Source of the DNA: Acanthococcus lagerstroemiae
Taxonomy: Eukaryota; Arthropoda; Insecta; Hemiptera; Eriococcidae
DNA: 64,000 bases
Direction: 5' to 3'
NCBI GenBank assembly: GCA_031841125.1
Contig: CM063108.1
Coordinates: 55,822,122-55,886,121 of the forward strand
The notes under the pieces are model-generated. The model worked only from the letters and a program-made list of their open reading frames with translations, did not search any database and was not told the DNA's origin. This document shows positions 47,659 through 58,292 of this stretch, piece by piece. How positions within the stretch are numbered: position 1 is the stretch's first letter; each line of letters begins with the position of its first letter. Made by a program: the position numbers and the translations under genes.

Positions 47659-47823
47659 GGCAACCGGTCGTCGCCGCGTAGAATGGACAAAATACGGCGT
47701 AGTTTACGAGACAGTTTTCGCCGACGGAAAGATACGACAACAATATCGGAAGCATCGAAACCCCATTTATGGCAAACCGACGAACTGGACGTCAGATCAG
47801 GGTCATGTTTTTTTCACGTTAAA
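47659..47823 (+). CDS. numb: numb exon 2 (basic membrane motif and start of PTB domain)
   Basis: A 55-codon phase 0/0 exon between acceptor TTTTTGCAG and donor GTAAGT. It contains [17 protein letters not shown], the Numb basic stretch that binds membrane phosphoinositides and carries the atypical PKC phosphorylation context (Ser in RDSFRRRK), then [18 protein letters not shown] and CFFHVK, the first strand of the PTB domain. These motifs are diagnostic for Numb/Numb-like. The internal ATG at 47683 corresponds to the start methionine of vertebrate Numb and of a shorter fly isoform (family knowledge), so a second promoter between 47.0 and 47.66 kb could give a short form without the myristoyl-type N terminus. 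Nothing is broken: no stop, good splice sites, length divisible by three. Confidence 0.95.
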
Positions 47824-48742
47824 GTAAGTTCACTCTGATGTGTTGAACCGTCATCGTCCGGTCGATGCTTATTATTTGTCTCGCCGTGGGGTTGCACCCA
47901 TCGATTGACTCAATTAAACGAATTGAAGAGCTGCGGAAGAGATCAGAATATACTATGTGTTACAAAACTGTTTTTTCATTAGACTAAAAACAGAAGAGAG
48001 TGACGAAGGAAATAACAGGAGAAGGGTGGTTAGTGAGTCGATATGATGTGTGAGATCTGTATAGGGTTAGGATTTGTAAGAGTGCGCACTGATTGGAATA
48101 ATGATCCATATTCCGCCCCCAACAGACCGATTAGCGTAGTTTTGGGATATGATTATGCCCAGAAACGTTACCTATAACATACCAAAATTTGGTGCGGAAT
48201 AGAGTTATCCGTCGTGAGATACAGTCATTTTTCTATAACATTGCAAATTTCAGTCTCAGATAAAGGGCTCCTAAAAATGCGCACTTGAAAAACTCCATCG
48301 ATAATTGTAATGAAACGTTATAAGTTTGTCCAAAACTTACTTTACTCGAAAATCGAAGGTATGTAATGAATTACAGTTGATCTACGGAAAGTTGATTAAG
48401 ACGAATTATCTCACTCATTACAGATATCACAAAAGAATACAATTTGTGTTCACATGACCCCCGTACATTTCTTGCAGGCGTGCACTGGTGTAGGAACGAG
48501 GGGGTTGAACACCCCAACGTTTTCGAAAAGAGCATTTTAGATTGTATTTCAGCGCAATAATAATGATATTTATTGCCCCTTCCAACAGCCTATCGGCCTA
48601 TTACGAGACTAAATCTCATCAGCGTTACAAAAAAAAACAATTTTTTTGAAAATTGGTGACATAACTGATCTCCAACAGCTCTTCTATTATCTTAGTCTGG
48701 AATATTATGTATTTAAAATTCATTTTGTTTGACTGTTCGCAG
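47824..48742 (+). other. numb: numb intron 2
   Basis: Bounded by donor GTAAGT and acceptor TTCGCAG, 919 bp. Mostly unique-looking DNA. At about 48484-48600 there is a segment with GTAGGAACGAGGGGG that resembles one near 49692, probably a repeat fragment. No open frame or RNA gene recognised. Confidence 0.85.
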
Positions 48743-48814
48743 TATTTAGGCTGTGTCGAAGTCTTCGAGTCTCGGGGAATGCAAGTGTGCGAAGAAGCGC
48801 TAAAAGTACTTAAG
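48743..48814 (+). CDS. numb: numb exon 3 (PTB domain)
   Basis: A 24-codon phase 0/0 exon after acceptor GACTGTTCGCAG and before donor GTAAAG. It encodes [20 protein letters not shown] followed by KVLK, the most conserved opening of the Numb PTB domain (YLG-x-VEV-x-ESRGM). The PTB domain binds NxxF/NPxY-type and other peptides in partners such as Notch-pathway and endocytic proteins. It joins exon 2 exactly at the VK/YLG boundary. Near-identity to known Numb over this stretch makes this the strongest single piece of evidence for the gene. The 919 bp intron 2 separates it from exon 2. Confidence 0.96.
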
Positions 48815-49479
48815 GTAAAGATTATTAATATATCGTTAGCATATTACGTGTTTTTATATTATAATGTATGGTCGACGATGTATGCCGACTAAAAAGGAAA
48901 CTAGCGCGAAATCATGTTCTCGTCGATCGAAACAAGCTCGGTGCCATGTTCAGTGAAATGTGTTGGCCACGGGCAACACAGTCATCGAGTGACTCAGTGA
49001 TTATGTGGGAAAACGTGAATGTGGCACGATGCAAACATAATCGGTCGCTTGTACTTTTTAGATACATTTTCATGATGACACATCGCATTGGCGTGATCGA
49101 GACTCATTTTAAGCGTTATTCTGAGTAGAAAAGAGAGAAAACAGGTAGGAAACGCCCGATTGTTCGTTAATTCCAGCTATGTGAAGTCATTCTGGTAATC
49201 TGAGTTCAGTTTTTCGGTGTACTAACCTGGCTTCCGCCTCTCCGGTCAGGAAAACAATGATGGGCTGTTTGCCTACCTGAAGAGTTTTAGGATGTATTCT
49301 TCACCCCAGAATCCAGCAGAATCAGGAGACAGCCAGCGAACTAGCAGACATACAGTGAAATGGACTTACCTATTTTCATAACCACTCTAATAGGTATGCA
49401 GAAAGAGTGATAGACGGAAATGAAAGACGTTCCCTCCTTCCCTCAGGAAACACTCCAAGATCCAAGACGTACCTACATG

Positions 49480-50330
49480 TTTATCAAACGAATGAATAAA
49501 CAAGAGACAGTCTGGTAGAAAGAGTGGTAGCCATACAAATAGATGGACTGACCGGGAGGAAGTGGACTATTCGATGGCTAGGAAAACAGACTGACAGACA
49601 GATGAGTCTTACCGGTGTTTCAACGGATTTTGATGAGCTCCTATTGATCATAATACTGGCAAGATGCTAAAAGTTGAGGGCTGTGAGTCATTGCGTAGGA
49701 ACGGGGGTGAGAGTTCGGGTTAGAAACCCCTAAACACTGTTAAAAAGAGCAGAGCATTCCGGAATGTATTTTAACGCCATAACTACAGCAATAAGATGAT
49801 GGGATACCCCCAAGATTGAGCCCTTTCTAAGCTGGTGCTGAGAGTGACAAACAAACGAATAAAAAATAAGCAGAAAATGTTTGGTAGGAAATCTGGCCGT
49901 CGAATAGATACACAGACTGAATTGTTGAAAGAACAAATCGATGGACAGGAAACCTGACAGTTAAAGTTAGTTTTACAAATACTGTTTGGAACATTATTAG
50001 TGTTTCATCATCGAGTAAGAAAATTTAAATGCCCAATTGTGGCCAATTGGTCCGTGGTGACTCGGTTAAATCACGTGATATTGCTCGCAGATTCTGTATA
50101 ACTAGCCCTTCTTAGACGGTTAGAAAAATGAACTGACTGGTAGGTGAGTCTTACCCGGGTTGCAGCGAATGTTAATGACTTTCATATTGATCATCATACC
50201 GGCAAAGCACTAAAAATGGGGGGGGGGCGAAGCTGACAAACAAATACATAGGAAAGGGGTAGTCAGTCTTGTTGGAAGACTGGCTGTCGAATAAATTTAC
50301 AAACTGACGGACAAGTGAGTCTTACCTGAG
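49480..50330. repeat. diverged repeat cluster
   Basis: GAGTCTTACC followed by an AACG(A/G)AT-type word occurs at about 49604, 50143 and 50311; TGGCTGTCGAATA- and GTCTGGTAG-like words precede them. The units are unequal in spacing, suggesting an eroded segmental repeat interrupted by other sequence (a GTAGGAACGGGGG segment at 49697). Confidence 0.5.
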
Positions 50331-50738
50331 TTTTAACGAATCTTAGTGAATCTTTACATTCTATCTCATAGATAACACCCAAGATTCCGAATTTCACTGA
50401 AAATTTTGTTATACCCTAATGATAGGTGGTAAAACACAAAAAAAAAAGATCAAAGTTGATACATAAAATTTGATTCAAGATTAGGTAAGTTCTCGTTCTG
50501 ATTTTGAGCGTGACTTCGAAATTCTTGGGTATTTTTTTCGCCTGTAAAACGATCGTTTTACTCATTTTTGTAACTTTGTAAAACATAAGTAAGAGAGAGG
50601 GGTAAGCGGAAGGGAAGTTTAATGTACTTATTCAAGATCAGCTAAAAAATATCAGTCGCGGCTGGGTACTGGAAGTTGTGAGCTGAAGCTGATCTGAAAA
50701 TATGATGTGTAACACAAGTACGAGTAACTCCATTTGTG

Positions 50739-50798
50739 AAGGGGGCGAGTACGGCAGTGGAACTTTGAATAGAGGACGGGTTCGAACCCCGACCCCTT
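50739..50798 (+). repeat. tRNA-like relic
   Basis: AAGGGG at 50739 pairs with CCCCTT at 50793; between them are an A-box-like TACGGCAGTGG and a perfect B-box GGGTTCGAACCCC. At 60 nt without an anticodon arm it is not a functional tRNA, more likely a tRNA pseudogene or SINE head. Confidence 0.4.
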
Positions 50799-51346
50799 AA
50801 TGTTTTAAAAACTTGGAATTGTAAATTGTTTTTTTTTGTTTTACGCACGACTAATTTCAAAATACCTTGGCGCGGTTAAAGTGTGCTCGTAAGCGCTATT
50901 TTCTGTGTGCTTCTACTAAGTGTTGTGGCATCCCTCTTTCCACGCTAAAATTCTGATTTAGTCACGCCGAAGGCAGAGTTGCTAAAATAACGCCGCACAG
51001 TGTTTCGGGGCCTCGAAAATGAGAGCACTGATTGTCTGAATGATTTAGAATGAAATCGTTGAACGATGAGCTTCTGAGTGCGTTCTAAAAATGTTGAGTG
51101 AATTAGAGCCTCCTCTTCCTCTGTTCTTGTATCTGGTTTGGGATTTTCTACTTTCTCTGCACACCTACTCGAGCTGTAGTCTGACGAGAAATTTTCAATT
51201 TTAAGTGGAATTATAGCCGAAGCCAATTTTAGAAATTCGCCGAAGCTTACACTGAAGCCATTGGCAGATTTTTTCAGGGAACCGAAAGACGAGTCGCTGC
51301 GGTTCGGATGCGGGACCAAGTTCTCTAGTGTTTAATGCTGCTTAAA

Positions 51347-51554
51347 CAGGGGCGCAATCAGAACTTTTTTTGGTGGGAACTAGAATTTAGAAAAAGAACT
51401 TGAGCAGGGGTGAAAGCTTGATTTGGTGCCTACCTATTTTCATGAAATAAAAGAACCTACAACGCAACGTAACCGCATCAGGCCATCGGCATCAATTTCG
51501 AAGAATTTTGGAGGGGGCTATAGCCCCCTAGACCCCTCCTTGGTTGCGCCCTTG
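51347..51554. mobile_element. hAT MITE with 8 bp target duplication
   Basis: 208 bp with ends CAGGGGCGCAATCAG and TTGGTTGCGCCCTTG, flanked by perfect TGCTTAAA repeats at 51339-51346 and 51555-51562. Interior has a self-complementary GGGGGCTATAGCCCCC. Confidence 0.9.
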
Positions 51555-51969
51555 TGCTTAAATGTTTGATGTTTTCGCCAAAAGTGATCGCTTTTGAAAT
51601 AATGTATTAGTTGTAAAATGAATTCTTTGCAAGAAAGATGAGTCTGAACAAACTGGTTTAGTAAAATATTAGTTCGGAATGGATCACTGAGAGGAACGAT
51701 TTATGTCAGAATTTTCTGGAACGTTATTAGAGTTAGCCTCGAACCTGTGTCCAAAATACAGCTTTTCACCTACATACTTTGGGAACAGTGACGGATATCG
51801 AGTGGGCACAGCGACCGAGTCTCTCTTCATGTTTCAGTGCACTTCTCACGTGTTTTAAAAATTCGCTAGTTTTGGCCAATTCTGTGTTCTAAAGCGACGA
51901 AGGTAATAGCCAAACATTTTTTAGTAAGTATTCGTGGCCAAAAGCTGAGTTCTTTTAATTGCTGGTTCT

Positions 51970-53160
51970 AGAACTGATGACCAAATGCTAGCAGCATTGT
52001 TATAGGTCGTTTGGATATTTTGTGAGCAGCAATTTTGGCAGCCATTTGCTAGCAGCAAATTACTGGTAACATGTTATCCCAACGAAATGGAACGAAATCG
52101 AATTCGAGTGGATAACATTTGCTGGCAGTATGTTACCGACTTGCTGCTAGCAAATTCAGTGTAAACTACGTTTGGCAACATTTGTAAATGTGACGCGCCA
52201 TGAGAAACCATACCTTCGGGTGAAAAAGTTGTTTTCAAGAAAAACGCCAAAACACGTTGAAAAATTGATTTTGATCAAAAATGACTTTTTGCCGGAAATG
52301 TGTTCTAGAGTATCTGAAGAACATTTTAGGCACCCATACTCGCTTGTTTCGTTGTTTATTTGTTTGATTTTTATAATTTTTGTAAAAATTTTTTTTTTTT
52401 TGAATTTTTTGTATGATAGATTTTTTTTATAATCAACGTCATTTACATACATTTTTTTTTTTAATAATAAACTTTATTTGCATACATTTGTCAGTTTTAT
52501 TTTAGCAAACCTGAAACCTACACCATTGAATTCCTCATAAATTTTTACTCGGGGGGAGGGGGGGGACTAATTTTCAATCATAATACCTTCGGAGAACTTG
52601 GTAATTTAAGCAATGTCCGAACGAAAAGCTTTAAAGCTGTTTTTCTCAAAAAGTACTTTTTAGTAGTTTCCAACTTCAAAATGGCATATCTCTGAGAATT
52701 TTGCTCCGATTGAGCTGCGGTTTGCGGCATTGGATGCTCCATACTTTTCTCTATTAGAATCAGTCAACATTTCATTTTCGACCCTCTCCACCCGAAGGTA
52801 TGGTTTCTCATGGCGCGTCACAAATGTTGGCGATTTTCATGCTTCTAGCATCAAGCATGCTGCCAGCCTCGGTGTAAATGATGGCTCATTTTTCTTTTAC
52901 ACCAAATGCTAGCAGCAGTGTTATAGGTCGTTTGGAAATTTTGTTAGCAGCAACATTGGCAGCATTTGCTAGCAACATGTTACTGGTAACATGTTATCCA
53001 AACGGAATCGAATCCGATCGGTTAACATTTGCTAGCAGCATGTTGCTAACATGCTGCTAGCAAATTCAGTGTAAACTACGTTCGGCAACATTTGTAAATG
53101 TTGGCGATTTTCATGCTTCTAGCATGCTGCCAGCCTTGGTGTAAATGAGCCATCAGCCAT
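51970..53160. repeat. two tandem copies of a GCTAGCAGCA-rich element, first one interrupted
   Basis: Unit: AATGCTAGCAGCA, TGTTATAGGTCGTTTGG, TACTGGTAACATGTTATCC, GTAAACTACGTT, TGGCGATTTTCATGCTTC, ending GTGTAAATGA. Copy A runs 51972-52190 and resumes 52821-52905 after the inserted element at 52191-52820; copy B is about 52906-53155. Copy B contains a 17 bp perfect hairpin (arms 53028-53044 and 53048-53064, 3 nt loop). Approximate inverted ends TTTACACCAA suggest a MITE. Confidence 0.7.
52191..52820. mobile_element. 630 bp DNA element with perfect 32 bp terminal inverted repeats
   Basis: The left end 52191-52222 (TGACGCGCCATGAGAAACCA...) is the exact reverse complement of 52789-52820. Flanks TAAATG and CAAATG suggest a 6 bp target duplication with one change; the neighbouring repeat copy (53090-53110) shows the empty site TTTGTAAATGTTGGCG. 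Interior open frames (86 and 98 codons) have no motif I recognise; non-autonomous. Confidence 0.85.
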
Positions 53161-54540
53161 CAAATCATCTCTGTTCTGTTGTTTCGCACTTTTTGGACAC
53201 GTCATTAAAGTCTTTCTACATGAAAAATTTCCTCCCGAAATTTATAAAAATGAATTTCGATATTATTAAGACCCTAGGTACGAGGAATACTGATGGTACT
53301 TACTGTCATTAAAATATTGAAATTCATAATTTTTAGCTAAATTTTCTTTAAAGCTAGTTTTAATATTTGAGGCGAGTGAGTTCTCGTTATCAACTGGTGT
53401 CATCCCGAAAGAAACCATCGCTTTCAAAATTCGAATGTTTGGCCACGTTTTACTGGCAAGTAAAAGACGGAAGCTATATGAAATTTTTTTACCGACGAGG
53501 AAAATTAACAAGACATAACGATAAAAATACTTATTACTTATTTACCCGCATAATTTATTTTACGACTTCAAAGTTTATAGAGCTTATTTTTCGTTTCTAT
53601 TTTCCCGTTTTATTTTGAAAACGATCCATTAATCAGGTTTTACAAAGTCGAAGGTCGGATCTTGCAGTTTTGACGTATTATTTGAATAGAAGAAATGTCT
53701 GTGTGAAATTGGTAATTGAGTACCGAGTGTCATCATTTTGTTACAGAAAGCGAAGGTATTTTATTATATAATTTCAATATGAAACAGGTTGTTTAGAAAG
53801 TCTCTTATGCAAATCTAGCAAGTCGGTTAGTAGTGGAACTTCTCCACAATGGAATGAGCTTGAATTTTCTATAAGTAAATATGTATGTGATGACGTAAGA
53901 AACCGCCACCACATTTACGTGGATGATAAAAAGAAAAAAAGGAAATTACAACTTTCAAGTGAGGTCAAAAATAAGAAGTACAACACATGTCTGCGCTGAG
54001 GAACACGTTGTAACGATATTCTGAGACAAAGAGGACCGTGCGGCTCGTCCTCGTGTTCGGAAGCTTATGTATGTAAACTCGGTAGCTGGTACTTCCGCCA
54101 TGTGAAAATATATGTATGTTTCTCATTATGAAGTTATCCGCATGGTCGCGAAATATTTCCAGAATGAATTCAATGTCAGCGCAGCATTTTGAAGTTCATG
54201 TCTCAGCTGAAATCAATCCTGATCCTCTGCATTCTATTCAAGTTTTTACTTGTAAGACAGAAATTAGTTCCATGCGACTATATTGCAGATAAGAAGCCTT
54301 TTTCCGCGTTGCCCCTTCCATGAGCATAGTAGCCAAGTCCGAGGAAAGATATGAGTTAAAAATTGCAGAAGAATAAAACCCGTCTCCCTCCAGTTTCGGG
54401 AAATTGAACCGAGTGCCAAACTGTCTGACGTTAGTCGTGAGGAGTCCTAACAAGTTTCATACAGTCTGAGGAGGTTGTGACGCATCGTGAGAAGTCTCAT
54501 GACAGTTTAGAGTCAGTATAGTCTCAAGTAATAATAGTAT

Positions 54541-54687
54541 ATTATTCTACAGATGATGGTAAAGTTAGCCCCTTTTCTTGTGACACGTCACGCTTCTATT
54601 CTTTAAAATCATGACGCACTTGAACAGTCACTTCACCTCCTAAAAATTGTGATTAAAATCGTACTTCACAATCATCTGTAGAATAAA
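54541..54687. mobile_element. 147 bp MITE with 15 bp inverted ends
   Basis: TATTCTACAGATGAT at 54543-54557 is the exact complement of 54671-54685. The interior contains the GTGACACGTCAC/CCCTTTTC motif shared with the inverted repeat at 11258-11326. Confidence 0.7.
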
Positions 54688-54755
54688 ACCATTTTAAGAA
54701 CTTTCAACAACCTGAACTTCTTGGTGAGGCTTGACAACAGAATGCCGCTTCATTC

Positions 54756-54777
54756 TTTCTTCCTTCCTTCCTTCCTT
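54756..54777. repeat. (TTCC)n microsatellite
   Basis: About five imperfect TTCC units. Confidence 0.85.
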
Positions 54778-55656
54778 TATTTTAATATTATTACACTAAA
54801 CAACAGCATAAAAAACAATGGGATGAAATGATATGATTATACCTCTATTTTGAATGCTGAATGCGATGGCGTTAACCATTTTTCTCAAGAACCTCTTGTT
54901 TCCCATATTCAAAATTAAAATTTAATCAAACTTTCCTCATTTTATTCCTTTTTTCTAGTCTCCTGCATACTTGGGTTATTCTTCAAAAATGTTGATATTT
55001 CAGTCCCCAGCGGTTACCTCATAAGTTATTAATGATCCGTTTTTTTTAAATTTATTTTTATTTTATTTTATTTATTTTTTATCATTTGTTGTTGATAGAT
55101 ATGACTTAGTTCTACTTTTTCAAGTTTTCAGAAGAAAATTTGATCCACTTTTAATGGGTCGGAATTGGACTTACACTAAATTCTTCTCCCAATTCCAAAA
55201 TGAGCTTCCTCTGATCAACTCACTTCACTTCTATTTCAGGGACACCAGTCAGTTTTCTAGGAAGTTGAGTTTATGAGTGGCCTTCATATTACCCATCTTG
55301 GAAAATGAGTAGAGATGTTTACTTTGCATTGCGAGGTACCAAACCTACCGTATACTAAATTCTCCCAAGTATTCTGAAATGGGTTGTCTCTTATCTGCTC
55401 ATTAACTTCACTCAAGTTCTAAGGACCTTTCTGAATTTTCCAGGAAGTTGAGTTTCAATGTGGTCTTCATACTTCCCATTCAGGAAAATACAGGAATTCA
55501 CACACTTTGGTATTTCTAGGTGAGGGATCTACTCCATACACTATTCTACCTACTATTCCAAAATGGGTCTTCCCCTATTGGCTGTGTCACTTCCCTAATT
55601 TGGCCATGGCAGTTCTGTATGCTCCATGTAACTGAATATAAGCATGATTTTACGTA

Positions 55657-56574
55657 GGCTGTCGCTAAGTAACTGAGACTAAAATTTGTACGGCCCACCA
55701 ACGCTACCTATCGGTGGTTCAACGCAATAGGTGAATAATTTGGTTCATTAGCTATCGATTGAGACCATGCCGAGCTCATTTGATTAAAAACTCGCTGTTT
55801 CAGACCAATTTGAAAGAAACCAAATGCGTTGACCCCTACAGGTTTTTCAAAGATTTTTTTTTAAAGAAGGAAAAAGAGCATACAATTACAAAATTTTTCA
55901 TTAATCATCATCTGCATTAAGTACACGAATATTTTTTTCAAAATAAGTGCCATTCATGGCTATACAGGCGTCCATTCATTCTTGCTATTTATCGAAGGTT
56001 TTCGCGTATTCCGCCGCCAGTAACGAGGAGAAAAACATCTGCGCCACGGTGATGACTTCTTGATTCGTGTTGAATTTACGACCGCGTAAGCTACCTTCAG
56101 TTGAGGAAATAACCAAAAGTTGCAGGGTGAGGTCAGGACTATACGGGGGTGGGGATGAATTGTGATTTTTTTAGAAGTCATTACCGCGGTGCAGATGTTT
56201 TTTTCTTCTTTACCGCCGACAGAATACGCGAAAACCTTCAATAAATGGCAATAATGAATGGACGCCTGTATAGCCATGAATGGCGCTTATTTTGAAACAG
56301 ATATTCGTGTACTTAATGAAGATAATGATTAATTAAAAATTTTGTAATCGTATGCTTTTTTTCCTTTTTTGAAAAAATCTTTAAAAAACCTGGAGGGGTC
56401 AACGCATACAGTTTCTTTCAAATTGGTCTGGAACGGCGAGTTTTCAATCAAATGAGCTCGGCGTGGTCTCAATCGATAGCTAATGAACCAAATTATTCCC
56501 CTATTGCGTTGAACCACCGATAGGTAGCGTTGGTGGGCCGTACAAATTTTAGTCTCAGTTACTTAACGAAAACC
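55657..56574 (-). mobile_element. inverted-duplicated mariner-type remnant (918 bp)
   Basis: TA dinucleotides flank ends GGCTGTCGCTAAGTAACTGA and its approximate inverse GGTTTTCGTTAAGTAACTGA. Arms of about 400 bp (55657-56070 and 56172-56574) are inverted copies, leaving about 100 bp between them. Minus-strand coding traces include YSPDLT-like then CNFWLFPQLKVAY, matching the mariner PYSPDLxPxDxxLFPxLK motif, and KQQEWMDACIAMNGTYFEKN, the mariner C terminus. The catalytic start is missing. The right arm duplicates the C-terminal coding part, so the element is a dead snap-back copy. Confidence 0.85.
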
Positions 56575-57691
56575 TATGCATAATTGCTGTTGTCGAGAAA
56601 TCCCTTGACACTAATGTTGTTAAGTACCTAACTTACTATGTGTCATACACTACTCACTATTTCGAAATGTGTTTTCTTCGATTTACTCCATCAGTACATG
56701 CTTATATTATGCTAAAGAAACTCTTCAATTTTCTAAAACATTAAATATGAGCTTAGTTTTATAATTACAAGTATGGGAAATCATATAATTTGGCCTACCA
56801 TTTTATGCCCAAGTACAAGACCTAGAATATGATAATCTGTACCCAACCGTTTCTAACCCCAACATTTGCAGCTGTATGGAAAAAATTAGAATATTCTCTT
56901 TGTTCTTTTTTTTCTTCAGTATCCTATGTAACGTTCTTCCTTAGCCCACTGAGGACGAATAGGAATACAGTGGCACTGGCTATTGCCTGGGAGGCTGAGG
57001 AATCAGTTGGAATTTTCCTGGTAACGGGGGTGGAGATCTAGAGAAATCATTTCATTGTATCCAATATAATCTACTGGAGTTATGGATAGGTACATTTCTG
57101 GAAAATGCTCAATTGGATGAAGGGACGCTTCACTATTCTGTTAGGTTTTGTAAATATAGACTGAAATGTCTGAGCCCACAGTCTAATTTCAGTCATTTTC
57201 ATTTTGGAAATCATCCACATATTGGTTCAGGCTGAGTAGGCAAGGTTTTAAACTGTCAAGTAGATTTCCGAAATTAATCTTCTATACAAGAAAAAAACTA
57301 TAAGTAACAACCCTGTCCGTTCATGAGAAGTAATTGAAAAGTGAAGTCGTTACCGTATTGCTGTAGTTTGTCGGGGGGGGGGGGTGACATTTTTTGATTT
57401 TCATTTTGTTTACACCTTTTATTGAATAACTAGCATTGTTTTGGTAATAATTCGTCCACGCTTCACTTTTTAGCTCTCAGTTTCTGCTTCAAATATAAAC
57501 CTGCTTATTATATCCTTTCACCTTGATTTTTCACTTCGGAAATCGGCTTTCTTAGTTTCTGAAAATCCTCGAATTCCGAAATGAATTCAGGGGCTGGGTA
57601 TGCAGTCTATATGTCATGATGCCTATATTCATGCATAGTTACCAAATTGTAAAAATCTATATTTCTCTGTTCGTTGGTTCTTTCTCGAGTC

Positions 57692-58292
57692 TCAAAGGGT
57701 TATGGGAGTAATTAATAACTTTGAGCAAGCTCGAAATATGTATGGTGGAATTGACTCAGAGCCACAAGATGTTTTAGGTTTAAGGTCGACAGTGATCACA
57801 CCCACCGATATAAGATCTTCGCCTCCAGTAACCCCCACTCCATTAGTACTCTGAGTTTGGTTCTGAGTTACATTTTGATCGCTAAAAACACTGAAAAAAT
57901 AGTTGGCAAATGATTCCGCAGTGGTATCTGAACTTGAGTAAATTTGTTCACCAAAGCTGGTGTTGTGGGACGTATGGCGATGCACGCAAGCCAAAGTGGC
58001 CCCTGAGACACCGCACCCCCGGCACCGGAAACTACCCATTCGGGCATCGCATCAGTACCGAGGGGACTTGTTCACCAAAGTTACGTAACTGTGTGTCAGG
58101 TCTACTATTTTGCCTATTGGCAAACTCTTGCCAGAATCCTTTCGGTTGAGACTTCATTCTATCATCCAAAGCATTTTTATATGATTTCCATGCTTGGGTT
58201 ATTAAAACTTCGATTTCTTTTCTTTTATGCCTGAATTCTTGCTTTAACTTATAGTTTGAACGAATCCTTACGCAGTCTGAAGGAGTGTTCAT
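57692..58292 (-). pseudogene. jockey-like LINE fragment interrupted by a short insertion
   Basis: Minus-strand translation: LITQAWKSYKNALDDRMKSQ, PKGFWQEFANRQNSR, RNFGEQ, then after the 111 bp insertion FGEQIYSSSDTTAESFANYF, FSVFSDQ and VDLKPKTSCGSESIPPYIFR. This is the linker between endonuclease and RT and the first RT block of jockey/CR1-type LINEs. The frame is well kept on both sides of the insertion, so this copy is comparatively young. Confidence 0.85.
57957..58067 (+). mobile_element. short GC-rich dispersed repeat, copy 3, with target duplication
   Basis: A 111 bp insertion from CTGGTGTTGTGGGACG to ATCAGTACCGAGGGGAC, flanked by perfect 13 bp direct repeats TTGTTCACCAAAG at 57944-57956 and 58068-58080. 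It interrupts a LINE on the other strand: the codons for FGEQ are present on both sides, so the uninterrupted reading is recovered when one duplicate is removed. No poly(A) or other tail is seen. The length and precision of the duplication favour insertion by a LINE-type mechanism. Confidence 0.8.

Noticed and set aside
50739..50798. Functional tRNA gene
   Set aside because: The acceptor ends pair and a B box is present, but the total length is only 60 nt and there is no anticodon arm.
50945..51319. 124-codon minus-strand open frame
   Set aside because: Begins with ATG and stays open, but I recognise no domain, no splice sites and no neighbouring exons; not enough to call a gene.
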